Positions 29,184 to 37,859 of a stretch of 64,000 bases of DNA are shown in pieces; positions within the stretch are counted from its first letter, which is position 1, and each line of letters opens with the position of its first letter. Below the pieces are notes generated by a model, which saw only the letters and a list, made by a program, of their open reading frames with translations, did not search any database and had not been told where the DNA came from. Source of the DNA: Lentimicrobium sp. (lineage in GTDB: Bacteria; Bacteroidota; Bacteroidia; Bacteroidales; Lentimicrobiaceae); the NCBI GenBank assembly GCA_019429275.1, contig JAHYJC010000004.1, positions 62,001 to 126,000 of the forward strand. The letters are read 5' to 3'. A program made the translations under genes and the position numbers.

Positions 29184-29204
29184 ATGATGAAGGCCATCAT
29201 TTTT
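29184..29204 (+). terminator. weak hairpin terminator after mscS
   Basis: ATGATG / CATCAT (6 bp, 5-nt loop) followed by TTTT, between convergent genes. Confidence 0.5.
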
Positions 29205-29214
29205 ATCAGTAAGT

Positions 29215-29835
29215 CTATTTCTCAGGAATAACCGAAAATCTATATCCTTTCAGGGTAAAATGCTCAAGAAACTCAGGCAGGGCATAAAAAAGGTTAGCAG
29301 CGGCTTTCTGGCTGTCGTGAAAAACAACGATGCTGCCATCGGTGGTGTTTTCGGTAGCGTTTTTCAGTACCTGTGCGGGAGTCAGCGTTTTGTCGTAATC
29401 TCCTGTTAGTACCGACCACATAACTATCCGGTAATCGTTGCTGATGTATTTGATAAATGAAGGCCTTATTCTTCCGTAGGGAGGCCTGAAAAGTTTGCTA
29501 CTTACTAACTGATTGCATTTTTTTATATCAGCAAGATATTCTTCAAGTGTTTTTTTCCATCCGTTAAGGTGGTGGAAGGTGTGGTTCCCGGTGGAATGGC
29601 CCGCATCCAATAATAGTTGGTGAACTTCAGGATACTTTGCAACATTGTCGCCTACACAGAAAAAAGTGGCTCGTGCATTGAACTGTTTGAGGATTTCAAT
29701 GACTCTTGGTGTGATTTCAGGAACCGGGCCATCATCGAAAGTCAGAAAAATTTCACCAGGCCTGTCAGTAATGTCCCAGGTCAAATTTTTGCGGGTTAAG
29801 CTGCGGAGTAAGGCCGGTGATTTGGAGATGTGCAT
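29215..29835 (-). CDS. polysaccharide deacetylase (NodB domain)
   Basis: 206 residues from the ATG at 29835; a longer frame runs up to 29943 but into the end of the upstream gene. The NodB motifs are all present: TFDDGP (motif 1, metal and catalytic Asp), GNHTFHH (metal His pair), RPPYGRIRP (motif 3), WSVLTGDYD and the final IVVFHDS. It should remove acetyl groups from N-acetylglucosamine-type sugars of peptidoglycan or surface polysaccharide. No signal peptide or membrane helix is seen with this start, so export is unclear. It follows the COG0523 GTPase gene on the same strand, 64 bp on. Confidence 0.9.
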   Translation of the reverse strand: MHISKSPALLRSLTRKNLTWDITDRPGEIFLTFDDGPVPEITPRVIEILKQFNARATFFCVGDNVAKYPEVHQLLLDAGHSTGNHTFHHLNGWKKTLEEYLADIKKCNQLVSSKLFRPPYGRIRPSFIKYISNDYRIVMWSVLTGDYDKTLTPAQVLKNATENTTDGSIVVFHDSQKAAANLFYALPEFLEHFTLKGYRFSVIPEK

Positions 29836-29899
29836 TCCTCGATATTTTGAAAATTCAATTTTCCGTTTTGATATAATCTGAATTTTGTGATTTTGATGT

Positions 29900-30964
29900 T
29901 TAATCAACTCTTTGCAATAAAGAAACACTTCGTTGCAATTCACCGCTCAGCAATTCAATCAGGCTTTCCTCAAGTTTCAGCTTTCCGAGGTTTTTACCAA
30001 TAAAGATAATCCGGCTCAGCCTTTCTTCGGTTTCCCAGAGATCGCCGGCCGATATCATAATGTGATCTCTGACCGATTGTACTACTACTTTTTGAGAAAC
30101 ATGATCAAAACTAATGATTCCTTTAATGCGATAAATGCCGGCTCCATAATACTCAATCAGGTGATCGAGCCAGAAATTGAATTTGTGCGGATCAAAATTG
30201 CGTGAAAAGGTGTAGCTGTGCGATTCAATTTCATGATGAGGGTTTTGCTGCTTTTGAACCATCGCAAAACCTGATGGCCTGAAAACGCCATTGGAAAGTT
30301 TCAGATTGCCGGCGTTTACCGAAAATTTTTCTATTACCGGAGGTGCATATGTAAAGTTGTCAAGTAGTTTGATTCCATCAATGTTTCCAAAGCTGGTTTT
30401 GAAAATTCCGGCAAACGGATTGAATGATTTAACGAGCGCTTCAATTTCTGAGAGTTCAGTTTGCGAAACAAGGTCGGTTTTATTGATCAGAATGGTGTCG
30501 GCATAAGATATCTGTTTGGCAGGAAGATCGGTGTCGTCTGCAATGGCTTTGATATTTCGGGCATCAACCATGCAAACTACGCTATCGATGCGGTAAAACG
30601 TTTCAATCTGCTCTGACGACATAAATGCCTGCACAACTGTTGAGGGGTCTGCAATACCTGTGGTTTCAACAATCAAATGGGTGAGTTTGTGTCGTATATT
30701 CAGCAGGTCAAAGAGCAGTTCGGCCAGTTCTCCATTCAGTGAGCAGCAAATACAGCCATTTGACATTTCATAAATGTTTTCATTTTGAACACCAACAATA
30801 AGGTCGTTGTCAATAGGAACCTCGCCAAATTCATTTTCAATGATGGCAAATCTGAATTCAGGATCTGATTTGACCAGGTTATTGAGAAGTGTTGTTTTAC
30901 CGGCTCCCAGAAAACCGGTCAGTATGGTAACCGGCAGACGGTCATCGTCCTTGTAATCTTCCAT
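29900..30964 (-). CDS. COG0523 (CobW/ZigA-like) GTP-binding metallochaperone
   Basis: 354 residues from the ATG at 30964, right before the GTPase domain; extra upstream frame to 31141 is unlike the family. Motifs are Walker A GFLGAGKTTLL (about 16-26), the metal-binding GCICC (about 70-74), ETTGIADP and NKTDLV for guanine recognition. The C-terminal CobW_C domain covers about 245-340. Members insert or deliver zinc, cobalt or iron. There is no adjacent cobalamin or zinc-transport gene, so which metal it serves cannot be told. Confidence 0.9.
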   Translation of the reverse strand: MEDYKDDDRLPVTILTGFLGAGKTTLLNNLVKSDPEFRFAIIENEFGEVPIDNDLIVGVQNENIYEMSNGCICCSLNGELAELLFDLLNIRHKLTHLIVETTGIADPSTVVQAFMSSEQIETFYRIDSVVCMVDARNIKAIADDTDLPAKQISYADTILINKTDLVSQTELSEIEALVKSFNPFAGIFKTSFGNIDGIKLLDNFTYAPPVIEKFSVNAGNLKLSNGVFRPSGFAMVQKQQNPHHEIESHSYTFSRNFDPHKFNFWLDHLIEYYGAGIYRIKGIISFDHVSQKVVVQSVRDHIMISAGDLWETEERLSRIIFIGKNLGKLKLEESLIELLSGELQRSVSLLQRVD

Positions 30965-31158
30965 TTGGTTTATGAATTGGCTGCAAAGGTACTTTTTTAT
31001 CCTGCTATACATTACAGGGAATTTCCGCACGAGTATGCCTGATGAATTGGATTTAACAGATATTATGGTTATACAGAGGAAATATTCTTCTTCTTTACTA
31101 ATTGAAGTCAGGAAATGATTAGATTTATTGCTGATAAACATTCATAAACAATAAAATC

Positions 31159-31608
31159 ATGCTCAATCAATTAATTAAAATTGTTAAGGAGAATGCCGGA
31201 GATGCCATCGTCAATAATCCTGCAATTCCAAATGAACGTAATAATGAGGCCATTCAGACTGCAGCTCAGGCGTTACTCAAAAATCTGCAAGGACAAGCAG
31301 CAGGTGGAAACCTTAACGCTGTATTGGATATCTTTAAAGGGGGAGGGGCTGCCTCTTCAAGTCCTTTGGTAAACAATATAAGTTCTGGTGTCGCCGGAGA
31401 ACTGATGAAAAAATTCGGACTCGATAACGCTGCTGCCAAAAGCATCGTCAATCAGCTGATACCCGTAGTTATGGATAAGCTGAAAAACAAAACCAACGAC
31501 CCCAACGACAAGAGCATTGATCTAAACGGGATAATCGGAGCTCTTTCGGGAAAGAAAAGTGGCGGACTGCTTGGAACCCTCTCGGGCCTGCTTTTTAAAA
31601 GGAAATAA
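31159..31608 (+). CDS. DUF937/YidB-like protein
   Basis: 149 residues without a signal peptide. A helical N-terminal half (LIKIVKENAGDAIVNNPAIPNERNNEAIQ) leads to a Gly/Ala-rich core, and the end is glycine-rich (GLLGTLSGLLFKRK). The pattern, in which MKKFGLDNAAAKSIVNQLIPVVMDKLKNK is a conserved helix, is that of DUF937-type proteins, whose function is unknown. It is divergent from the COG0523 GTPase and followed by a hairpin terminator at 31631. Confidence 0.7.
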   Translation: MLNQLIKIVKENAGDAIVNNPAIPNERNNEAIQTAAQALLKNLQGQAAGGNLNAVLDIFKGGGAASSSPLVNNISSGVAGELMKKFGLDNAAAKSIVNQLIPVVMDKLKNKTNDPNDKSIDLNGIIGALSGKKSGGLLGTLSGLLFKRK

Positions 31609-31630
31609 TTGGTTAAAGGTTGAATTGATC

Positions 31631-31656
31631 AGTCTGCAGCTTTGCAGGCTTTTTGT
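31631..31656 (+). terminator. intrinsic terminator after the DUF937 gene
   Basis: AGTCTGCA / TGCAGGCT (8 bp with one G-U pair) around GCTT, then TTTTTG. Confidence 0.75.
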
Positions 31657-31735
31657 GTTTCATTCTGTCAATGGGCAAGTACTGCGATAAATTGAATTTT
31701 AATGATGGTTTATTCGGTCTCTCAGCAAAATTCAA

Positions 31736-33424
31736 TCAATAGCCGGCAGCTTGACCGTCTTTTCGCGATTCTGATGCACCAAAGTAAACCTTTCTGGAAT
31801 TATCAAACATTATGGCCTGATAACCGCCAAAATCGCCTAACGACCAGCTGACTTTGTGGCCCATATTCATCAACTCACGGATGACCTCATAATCAATTCT
31901 GCTTTCAAGCAGGATTTCTCCCTTACCGGGATGCTTTCCACCGGTTGGATCGGAAGAGCCATTGTGGCTGATGCGTGGTGCATCTCCTGCTTCCTGAAGA
32001 TTCATCCCAAAATCGACCATATTCATCACAATCTGCACATGTCCCATTGGCTGAAAGTCTCCGCCCATAACACCGAAGCTCATAAAGGGAAGTCCATCTT
32101 TGGTAACAAACCCCGGAATTATGGTATGAAACGGTCGCTTGCCCGGTGCATAAATATTGGCATGTCCATCCTCCAGACTAAACAATTCTCCTCTGTCCTG
32201 AAGCATAAATCCCAGCCCCGGAGGCACCATTCCTGAACCCAATCCACGGTAGTTGCTTTGAATAAGCGACACCATGTTTCCATTCTTGTCGGCAACGGTA
32301 AGGTAAATGGTCCCACCCTCCATTGGAATACCGGCTTCAAAACTCCCGGCTTTATTTTCATTAATCAGTTTCCGGCGTTCTGATGCATATTTTTCAGAAA
32401 CAAGCTCTTCTACCGGAACATCTGCAAATTTCATGTCGGCATAATAGCGTGCGCGATCTTCAAACGCAAGTTTTTTTGTTTCTGTAAACAGATGAATGTG
32501 CCTAGCTGAGCCGAAAGGAATATTTGAAAAATCATAACCTTCCAGTATATTTAGCATCTGTAGCGCGGCAATTCCCTGCCCGTTGGGAGGTAGCTCCCAC
32601 ACATCATAGCCCCGGTAATTGACCGAAACCGGCTCTACCCATTCTGAGTTGTGCGAAGCCATATCATTGTACGAAAGAAAACCTCCCTGTTCTTTGATAA
32701 ATGTTGCAATGGCCTGGGCAATTTCACCTTTGTAAAAAGCATTGCGGCCACCCTCAATCAATTTTCTGTAAGTATTTGCAAGGTGTGGATTTTTGAAAAT
32801 ATCACCTTTTTGGGGAACTGTTTTTCCATCAAGGGTATAGGTTTCCAGCACATTTGGAAACCGGCTGGCGTGCATTGAAACGCCACGTTTAAGGTAGTAT
32901 GCTACCAGTTCAGTAACAGGAAAGCCATTTTCTGCATATCCGATAGCGGGTGTCAGAATCTCATTTATCGTAAGTTTTCCGAAGCGGTTGTGCAATTCAA
33001 ACCAGCCATCAACGCAGCCGGGAACACTTAAAGGAAGTGGCCCGTAGGCAGGAATTTTATCTATTTTTTGCTGCCTGAAATACTCGATTGTAAGTGATTT
33101 TGGTGACCGTCCTGAAGCATTTAAACCGTATAATTTTTCGGTTTTGGCATCCCAGACTATGGCAAACAAATCACCCCCGATTCCACAGCCGGTTGGTTCC
33201 ATTAAACCCAGTGCGGCATTGGCCGCAATGGCTGCATCAACAGCTGATCCACCCTTTTTCAGAATGTCAAGTCCAATCTGGGTGGCAAGAGGATGGCTGG
33301 TGGCGACCATTCCGTTTTGTCCGATTATCTCAGAACGGGTAGCAAATGTTTTTCCGGTAATGCGATCCTGCGAATGAACTGAAAATGTTAACATTGCCAG
33401 TATTAAAGAGATGCTTTTTTTCAT
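31736..33424 (-). CDS. ggt: gamma-glutamyltransferase (glutathione hydrolase)
   Basis: 562 residues from the ATG at 33424, which opens a signal peptide (MKKSISLILAMLTFSVHSQ). N-terminal-nucleophile hydrolase family: the precursor part carries GMVATSHPLATQIGLDILKKGGSAVDAAIAANAALG, and the self-cleavage site lies before the catalytic Thr in EGGTIYLTVAD, followed by SNYRGLGSGMVPPGLGFMLQDRG. It cleaves the gamma-glutamyl bond of glutathione and related peptides in the periplasm. A PIF1-like helicase gene ends 44 bp upstream on the same strand, with no obvious functional link. Confidence 0.94.
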   Translation of the reverse strand: MKKSISLILAMLTFSVHSQDRITGKTFATRSEIIGQNGMVATSHPLATQIGLDILKKGGSAVDAAIAANAALGLMEPTGCGIGGDLFAIVWDAKTEKLYGLNASGRSPKSLTIEYFRQQKIDKIPAYGPLPLSVPGCVDGWFELHNRFGKLTINEILTPAIGYAENGFPVTELVAYYLKRGVSMHASRFPNVLETYTLDGKTVPQKGDIFKNPHLANTYRKLIEGGRNAFYKGEIAQAIATFIKEQGGFLSYNDMASHNSEWVEPVSVNYRGYDVWELPPNGQGIAALQMLNILEGYDFSNIPFGSARHIHLFTETKKLAFEDRARYYADMKFADVPVEELVSEKYASERRKLINENKAGSFEAGIPMEGGTIYLTVADKNGNMVSLIQSNYRGLGSGMVPPGLGFMLQDRGELFSLEDGHANIYAPGKRPFHTIIPGFVTKDGLPFMSFGVMGGDFQPMGHVQIVMNMVDFGMNLQEAGDAPRISHNGSSDPTGGKHPGKGEILLESRIDYEVIRELMNMGHKVSWSLGDFGGYQAIMFDNSRKVYFGASESRKDGQAAGY

Positions 33425-33468
33425 GGTTTTATTTTTGTAATTCGGTTTTCCCGAAACTTTAAATTTCA

Positions 33469-35319
33469 TCAAAATGGTTTTATCTTTAAGCTGAATTTTC
33501 TTTTCGTGGCTTTTACTGCTTTTAAAGCAGTGTTAAGATTTTTCATGCGTGTGCTGAGTTCGGCTGACATATCGTGATCGAAAATTTCGATGCTGAAACG
33601 TTCCGAGAGTGCAGAGATAAGATTACTGAATGCTTCAGTCAGCAGAATTTGCTCTTTTAGCCTGGCTTCCATTCCCGACAAAATTTTTCGCTGATCTGGT
33701 TTGACATTATCAGGATTCTGCATAATTCCGGCAATCTCTGATTCTGCCTGTTGCTGAATGATCTGATCGTTTCTGGAAGTCCTTTCAACGGAGTACCTTA
33801 TCAACGTAAGCAAGCGAACCTGATTTGAATCTTTAAGCTGGTCTATTGTTTCTATTATCAACTGGCCGGCTTTGTTCAGGTTTCGGTTAAGGTATGCCTT
33901 AAGGACTGGTTTAAAAAAATAACTGATTTTTCCTGAATCCAGTTCGCTGATCAAAAGTGTTTCAGGAGTAACCTGACTGGCAAACTCAAGTACTTCAGGG
34001 TCGGTAAGAATAACAGAGCGACTTATTGGTGATTTAAGCAAAACTCCCGAAAAGGTAGTACATCTGCTGAGAGCAACATAAACTTGCCCGGGTGCAAATG
34101 CTTCGGCAAGATCAGCAATAATTTTATTGAATGTAAGTCCCTGGCTTTTGTGTACCGTGATGGCCCACGCAAGCTTTATCGGATATTGTACAAAACTACC
34201 GATAATTTCTTCAACTACCTTATTCTCTGAGCCATCCCACGAATATCTGATATTAGACCATTCTTCCTGTTCAACTGTGATGATATCTCCTTCGGGCAAA
34301 GCAACCACAATCCCTTCGTCGGATATTTCGAGTACATGCCCGATTTTACCATTGTAGTATCGTTTATTTCTGTCGTTTCTCAAAAACATCACCTGTGCGC
34401 CTTCTTTGAGTTTGAGTATTTCGTCGGCCGGAAAGCTGTTTTGAGGGAAAACGCCATCTACCATAGCTTCAAAACGGTGAAGAGGCTCATTTATTTCATA
34501 CAGTTTTCTTTCATTGGTCTCTTCAACCATCCGGTTGTGTGTTGCCAGAATGATATACTCTTCCTCTTTTTCAGGAATAAACCCATGAAGGTAACGGCTG
34601 TTGAGAAGTTCGAGATCTGAAGGCTGTAATCTGCTGATTCTGATTCTGTTCAGAAGTTCTATAAAATCCTGATCTGTTTGCCTGTATATCTTTTTGAGTT
34701 CAATGTACAGTGGTTTTTGTTCCAGCATAACTCTGGCACTAAAAAAGAACGGGCTTTTATAGAACTGTCCGAGTATGCTCCAGTCTTCCTGGTTTGAAAT
34801 CGGGGGTAGCTGGAAATTGTCGCCTATCAGCACAACCTGTACTCCACCGAATGGCAGACTTTGCTTTTTCCTGAAAACCCTGAGCAAACGGTCAACTACA
34901 TCCAATAGATCGCATCTTACCATTGATATTTCATCTATGACCAGCAACTCAAGATTTTTTAAAATCTCAAGTTTTTCTTTGTGATACCTAAAGTTGTCGT
35001 AGATCAGGCTTTTATCAGGATCTTCAGGGGGTGCGAAAGTCCTGAGCCTTTTATCACCGGGTACATAAACTGAAGGTTTGATGTTGAAAAATGAGTGTAT
35101 GGTTTGTCCGCCGGCATTTACAGCTGCAACTCCGGTAGGGGCAAGGACCACCATATTTTTCCCGGATCTCGATTTCAGATATTTCAGAAAAGTGGTTTTT
35201 CCCGTACCGGCCTTTCCTGTGAGGAATAACATTTTACTGGTATGCTCCGCTATTTCAGCAGCATAGCCAAATTCCAGGTTATCGGGGTCGAATTGTATGT
35301 GTTCAATTTCTTCTGTCAC
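33469..35319 (-). CDS. PIF1/RecD-like AAA helicase
   Basis: 616 residues. N-terminal helicase core: Walker A GKAGTGKTTFLKYL (about 33-46), PTGVAAVNAGGQTIHSFF (motif Ia), LLVIDEISMVRCDLLD (Walker B), VVLIGDNFQLPP, and near residue 390-420 the motifs AWAITVHKSQGLTFNK and VYVALSRCT (motifs V and VI). The C-terminal 170 residues contain helices resembling an HRDC-type accessory domain but I cannot confirm it. Related Pif1-like enzymes unwind DNA 5' to 3', including G-quadruplexes. No phage or plasmid genes accompany it, so it looks like a core genome helicase. Confidence 0.9.
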   Translation of the reverse strand: MTEEIEHIQFDPDNLEFGYAAEIAEHTSKMLFLTGKAGTGKTTFLKYLKSRSGKNMVVLAPTGVAAVNAGGQTIHSFFNIKPSVYVPGDKRLRTFAPPEDPDKSLIYDNFRYHKEKLEILKNLELLVIDEISMVRCDLLDVVDRLLRVFRKKQSLPFGGVQVVLIGDNFQLPPISNQEDWSILGQFYKSPFFFSARVMLEQKPLYIELKKIYRQTDQDFIELLNRIRISRLQPSDLELLNSRYLHGFIPEKEEEYIILATHNRMVEETNERKLYEINEPLHRFEAMVDGVFPQNSFPADEILKLKEGAQVMFLRNDRNKRYYNGKIGHVLEISDEGIVVALPEGDIITVEQEEWSNIRYSWDGSENKVVEEIIGSFVQYPIKLAWAITVHKSQGLTFNKIIADLAEAFAPGQVYVALSRCTTFSGVLLKSPISRSVILTDPEVLEFASQVTPETLLISELDSGKISYFFKPVLKAYLNRNLNKAGQLIIETIDQLKDSNQVRLLTLIRYSVERTSRNDQIIQQQAESEIAGIMQNPDNVKPDQRKILSGMEARLKEQILLTEAFSNLISALSERFSIEIFDHDMSAELSTRMKNLNTALKAVKATKRKFSLKIKPF

Positions 35320-35547
35320 AGGTAATTTCTTCTATATGCTGCTAAATTATAGATTCTTCGGATAGAAAAAAGCCGGTTAAAATCTTTATTTTAAGAACCT
35401 GATTTCAACAATTCAAAACACTTCCCTTTGCTTTTGAAACAATTCAGGCTGGCCGTAAACCAGGGAAAGAAAATCAGTTCAATGAATTTTTTAAAAGGAA
35501 TTATAATATTGATATTCAGATTCTTATATTTCGTATTCAACATTACA

Positions 35548-36126
35548 TTAAAAATTCTCTGAAAGCCAGTTTTCAATAATTTGACGTCCCTGGTTTGTCA
35601 TTACAGATTCAGGATGGAACTGCACCCCTCTGACATTATAGTGGCGGTGTCTTAAAGCCATGAGAACTTTTCTGGAATCAAAAGCTGTAATTTCAAGTTC
35701 GGGGGGAATGCCATGTGCATCAACAGCCCAGCTGTGGTATAGGCCAGCCTCAAAGCCGCTGTCAAGCCCTTTGAAAATGGTATCGGCTGGCTTTTCAGGA
35801 AAAATTTTTGTCGCAACACCGTGAAGAATCTGTCCGGGCTGAATCAGACTTCCTCCGTAAACTGTTGCAATGGCCTGCATTCCAAGGCAAACACCAAGTA
35901 TTTTATGGCTGCTTCCAAGATTTTGAATCAATTGGCATGTGATGCCTGCATCTTTTGGCAGGCCAGGTCCCGGTGAAATGACGATGGCATCATATTTTGC
36001 AGCTTCACTTATGGTAATGTTATCGTTTGAAATCACATCCACCTTATCTGCTCCTGCTTCGCACAGAAGCTGCAGCAAATTGAAAGTGAATGAATCGTAA
36101 TTGTCGAGGAGCAAAATTCTCATCAT
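35548..36126 (-). CDS. pabA: glutamine amidotransferase, aminodeoxychorismate/anthranilate synthase component II
   Basis: 192 residues from the first of two adjacent ATG codons (36126, 36123). Class I amidotransferase with LLLDNYDSFTFNLLQ, the nucleophile Cys in GVCLGMQAIA (about residue 80), and the His-Glu pair in GVQFHPESV. It supplies ammonia from glutamine to the synthase component. It faces away from the pabB-pabC pair that begins 131 bp on the other side, which strongly suggests it serves p-aminobenzoate synthesis rather than tryptophan synthesis. Confidence 0.93.
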   Translation of the reverse strand: MMRILLLDNYDSFTFNLLQLLCEAGADKVDVISNDNITISEAAKYDAIVISPGPGLPKDAGITCQLIQNLGSSHKILGVCLGMQAIATVYGGSLIQPGQILHGVATKIFPEKPADTIFKGLDSGFEAGLYHSWAVDAHGIPPELEITAFDSRKVLMALRHRHYNVRGVQFHPESVMTNQGRQIIENWLSENF

Positions 36127-36256
36127 AAAAAAGAAGATGCACAAAATTAGTCAGTTGAAATGAAATAATACAGCTTAAAATGCCTTTTCGCAATAAAAAT
36201 GTCAACCACTGATGCTTTTCTGTTTTTTGTAATTTCGCGTAAATTTATCAGGAAAC

Positions 36257-37234
36257 ATGTTCAACAGAAGTCAGGCATACGACACTATGAATCATCTGGG
36301 AAAACTTGGCATTCCCTTCCTGTTTATTATTGATTTTGAATGCGAAAGCCCCCTGGTTATTCCTTTAAAAGATGTCAATGAGAATGACATTCTTTACAAT
36401 TTCAAAGGTTTTACCAATGTTAAACAAATTTTCGGGGAAGAAACATCTCCTCTTGAATTTGCTAAAGCCCCAATAGATTTTGATATCTATCGAAAATCAT
36501 TCAGTAAGGTAATCATGGAACTGAATTTTGGAAATTCTTACCTGCTTAATCTCACTTTTCCTACACCAATTACCATTAACCGAACCCTTGAGCAGATTTT
36601 TCATCAAAGCAGCGCACCTTACCGTCTGCTGTTCAGAGATAAGTTTACTTTTTTCTCTCCCGAGCCTTTCGTAAGAATCATTGACGAGACCATCACATCG
36701 TGCCCGATGAAAGGTACAATTGACTGTAGCATTCCTGATGCAGCAAAGGTTTTGTTAAATGACCCTAAGGAACTTGCCGAGCACAATACAATCGTTGATC
36801 TTATTCGCAACGATTTGAGTATGGTTGCCGAAAATGTGAGGGTTATAAAATTTCGTTATCTGGAAAAACTGACAACCAATCAGAGGAATCTCTTTCAGAC
36901 AAGCTCCGAAATTTCGGGCAAGGTACCCTTTGGCTGGCAATCTATACTTGGTGATATTATGTTTAGGTTGTTGCCTGCAGGAAGTATAAGCGGTGCACCC
37001 AAAAGAAAAACCATACAAATAATTAAAGATGCAGAATCAGGCCCTCGGGGCTATTATACAGGAGTTTGTGGAATTTTTGACGGCCATTCGGTCGATTCTG
37101 CTGTGATGATCAGGTTCATTGAAAAAACTGAAGGAGAATTTATATTCCGAAGCGGTGGAGGAATTACCGTTAATAGTGATGCTGAAAAAGAGTACCGTGA
37201 ATTAATTGATAAAGTGTATGTCACTTTTGTTTGA
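36257..37234 (+). CDS. pabB: aminodeoxychorismate synthase component I
   Basis: 325 residues, the chorismate-binding domain with only a short N-terminal segment; full-length PabB is usually 420-470, so the N-terminal domain is much reduced. Key motifs: CPMKGTID (about 150), AEHNTIVDLIRNDLS, PAGSISGAPKRKTIQII, GPRGYYTGVCGIFDG and FRSGGGITVNSDAEKEY. It converts chorismate to aminodeoxychorismate with ammonia from the divergent pabA product. Its stop overlaps the pabC start by 17 bp. Confidence 0.92.
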   Translation: MFNRSQAYDTMNHLGKLGIPFLFIIDFECESPLVIPLKDVNENDILYNFKGFTNVKQIFGEETSPLEFAKAPIDFDIYRKSFSKVIMELNFGNSYLLNLTFPTPITINRTLEQIFHQSSAPYRLLFRDKFTFFSPEPFVRIIDETITSCPMKGTIDCSIPDAAKVLLNDPKELAEHNTIVDLIRNDLSMVAENVRVIKFRYLEKLTTNQRNLFQTSSEISGKVPFGWQSILGDIMFRLLPAGSISGAPKRKTIQIIKDAESGPRGYYTGVCGIFDGHSVDSAVMIRFIEKTEGEFIFRSGGGITVNSDAEKEYRELIDKVYVTFV

Positions 37235-37817
37235 AACCATAAGCATTCGCGACGGTTTTCCCGAAAACCTTGAATGGCATCAGCAGAGGCTGGAAAAATC
37301 TATAAGAGCGTTATTTAAGGTCCGGCCTTCTCTTAAACTGGCCGAAATACTTGAAATACCATCTGAATTACGCATTGGCCATTATCGGTGCAGGGTAGAA
37401 TATGATACAAAATTTCGGAATATTTTTTTCAAAAAGTGCAACAGTGTAAAGGTCAGAAGTCTCAAGCTGATTGAGGATAACGATATAACTTATGATTACA
37501 AATTTGCTGACCGGAGCAGACTTGATTTATTGTTTGAACAGCGGAGAGATTGCGATGATGTTTTGATAGTAAAAAATGGTTGTATCACCGATACCAGCTT
37601 TGCCAATGTCATTTTCAGGAACGGGGAAAGATGGGAAACACCTGATACAACTTTGCTTTTTGGTACCTGTCAGGCACGATTGCTGGCTGCCGGTTTAATT
37701 TCTCAAACCAGAATAACACCCGCTGACCTGATAAAATATTCTGAATTCCGCCTCATCAATGCCCTGCGGGGGATGAATGATGGTGAAGCAATCCCGGTTT
37801 CATCAATTCAGTTTTAG
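37218..37817 (+). CDS. pabC: aminotransferase class IV, aminodeoxychorismate-lyase-like
   Basis: 199 residues, short for a fold-IV enzyme (usually about 270). Start ATG at 37218 (MSLLFETISIRDG) lies inside the pabB end, so the two are translated together. The PLP Lys lies in YDYKFADRSRL (about 95-100) and the C-terminal part keeps KNGCITDTSFANVIF and TTLLFGTCQARLL. It should cleave aminodeoxychorismate to p-aminobenzoate and pyruvate for folate. The N-terminal part of the fold is trimmed compared with E. coli PabC. Assignment is strong from context. Confidence 0.88.
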   Translation: MSLLFETISIRDGFPENLEWHQQRLEKSIRALFKVRPSLKLAEILEIPSELRIGHYRCRVEYDTKFRNIFFKKCNSVKVRSLKLIEDNDITYDYKFADRSRLDLLFEQRRDCDDVLIVKNGCITDTSFANVIFRNGERWETPDTTLLFGTCQARLLAAGLISQTRITPADLIKYSEFRLINALRGMNDGEAIPVSSIQF

Positions 37818-37859
37818 CTTTTTCAAATGAAGGTTTTGCCATTTTAAAACAAAGAGATA

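Noticed and set aside
35391-35576. 61-codon frame on the minus strand next to pabA
   Set aside because: Overlaps the end of pabA by 29 bp and has no recognisable motif; composition fits non-coding sequence.
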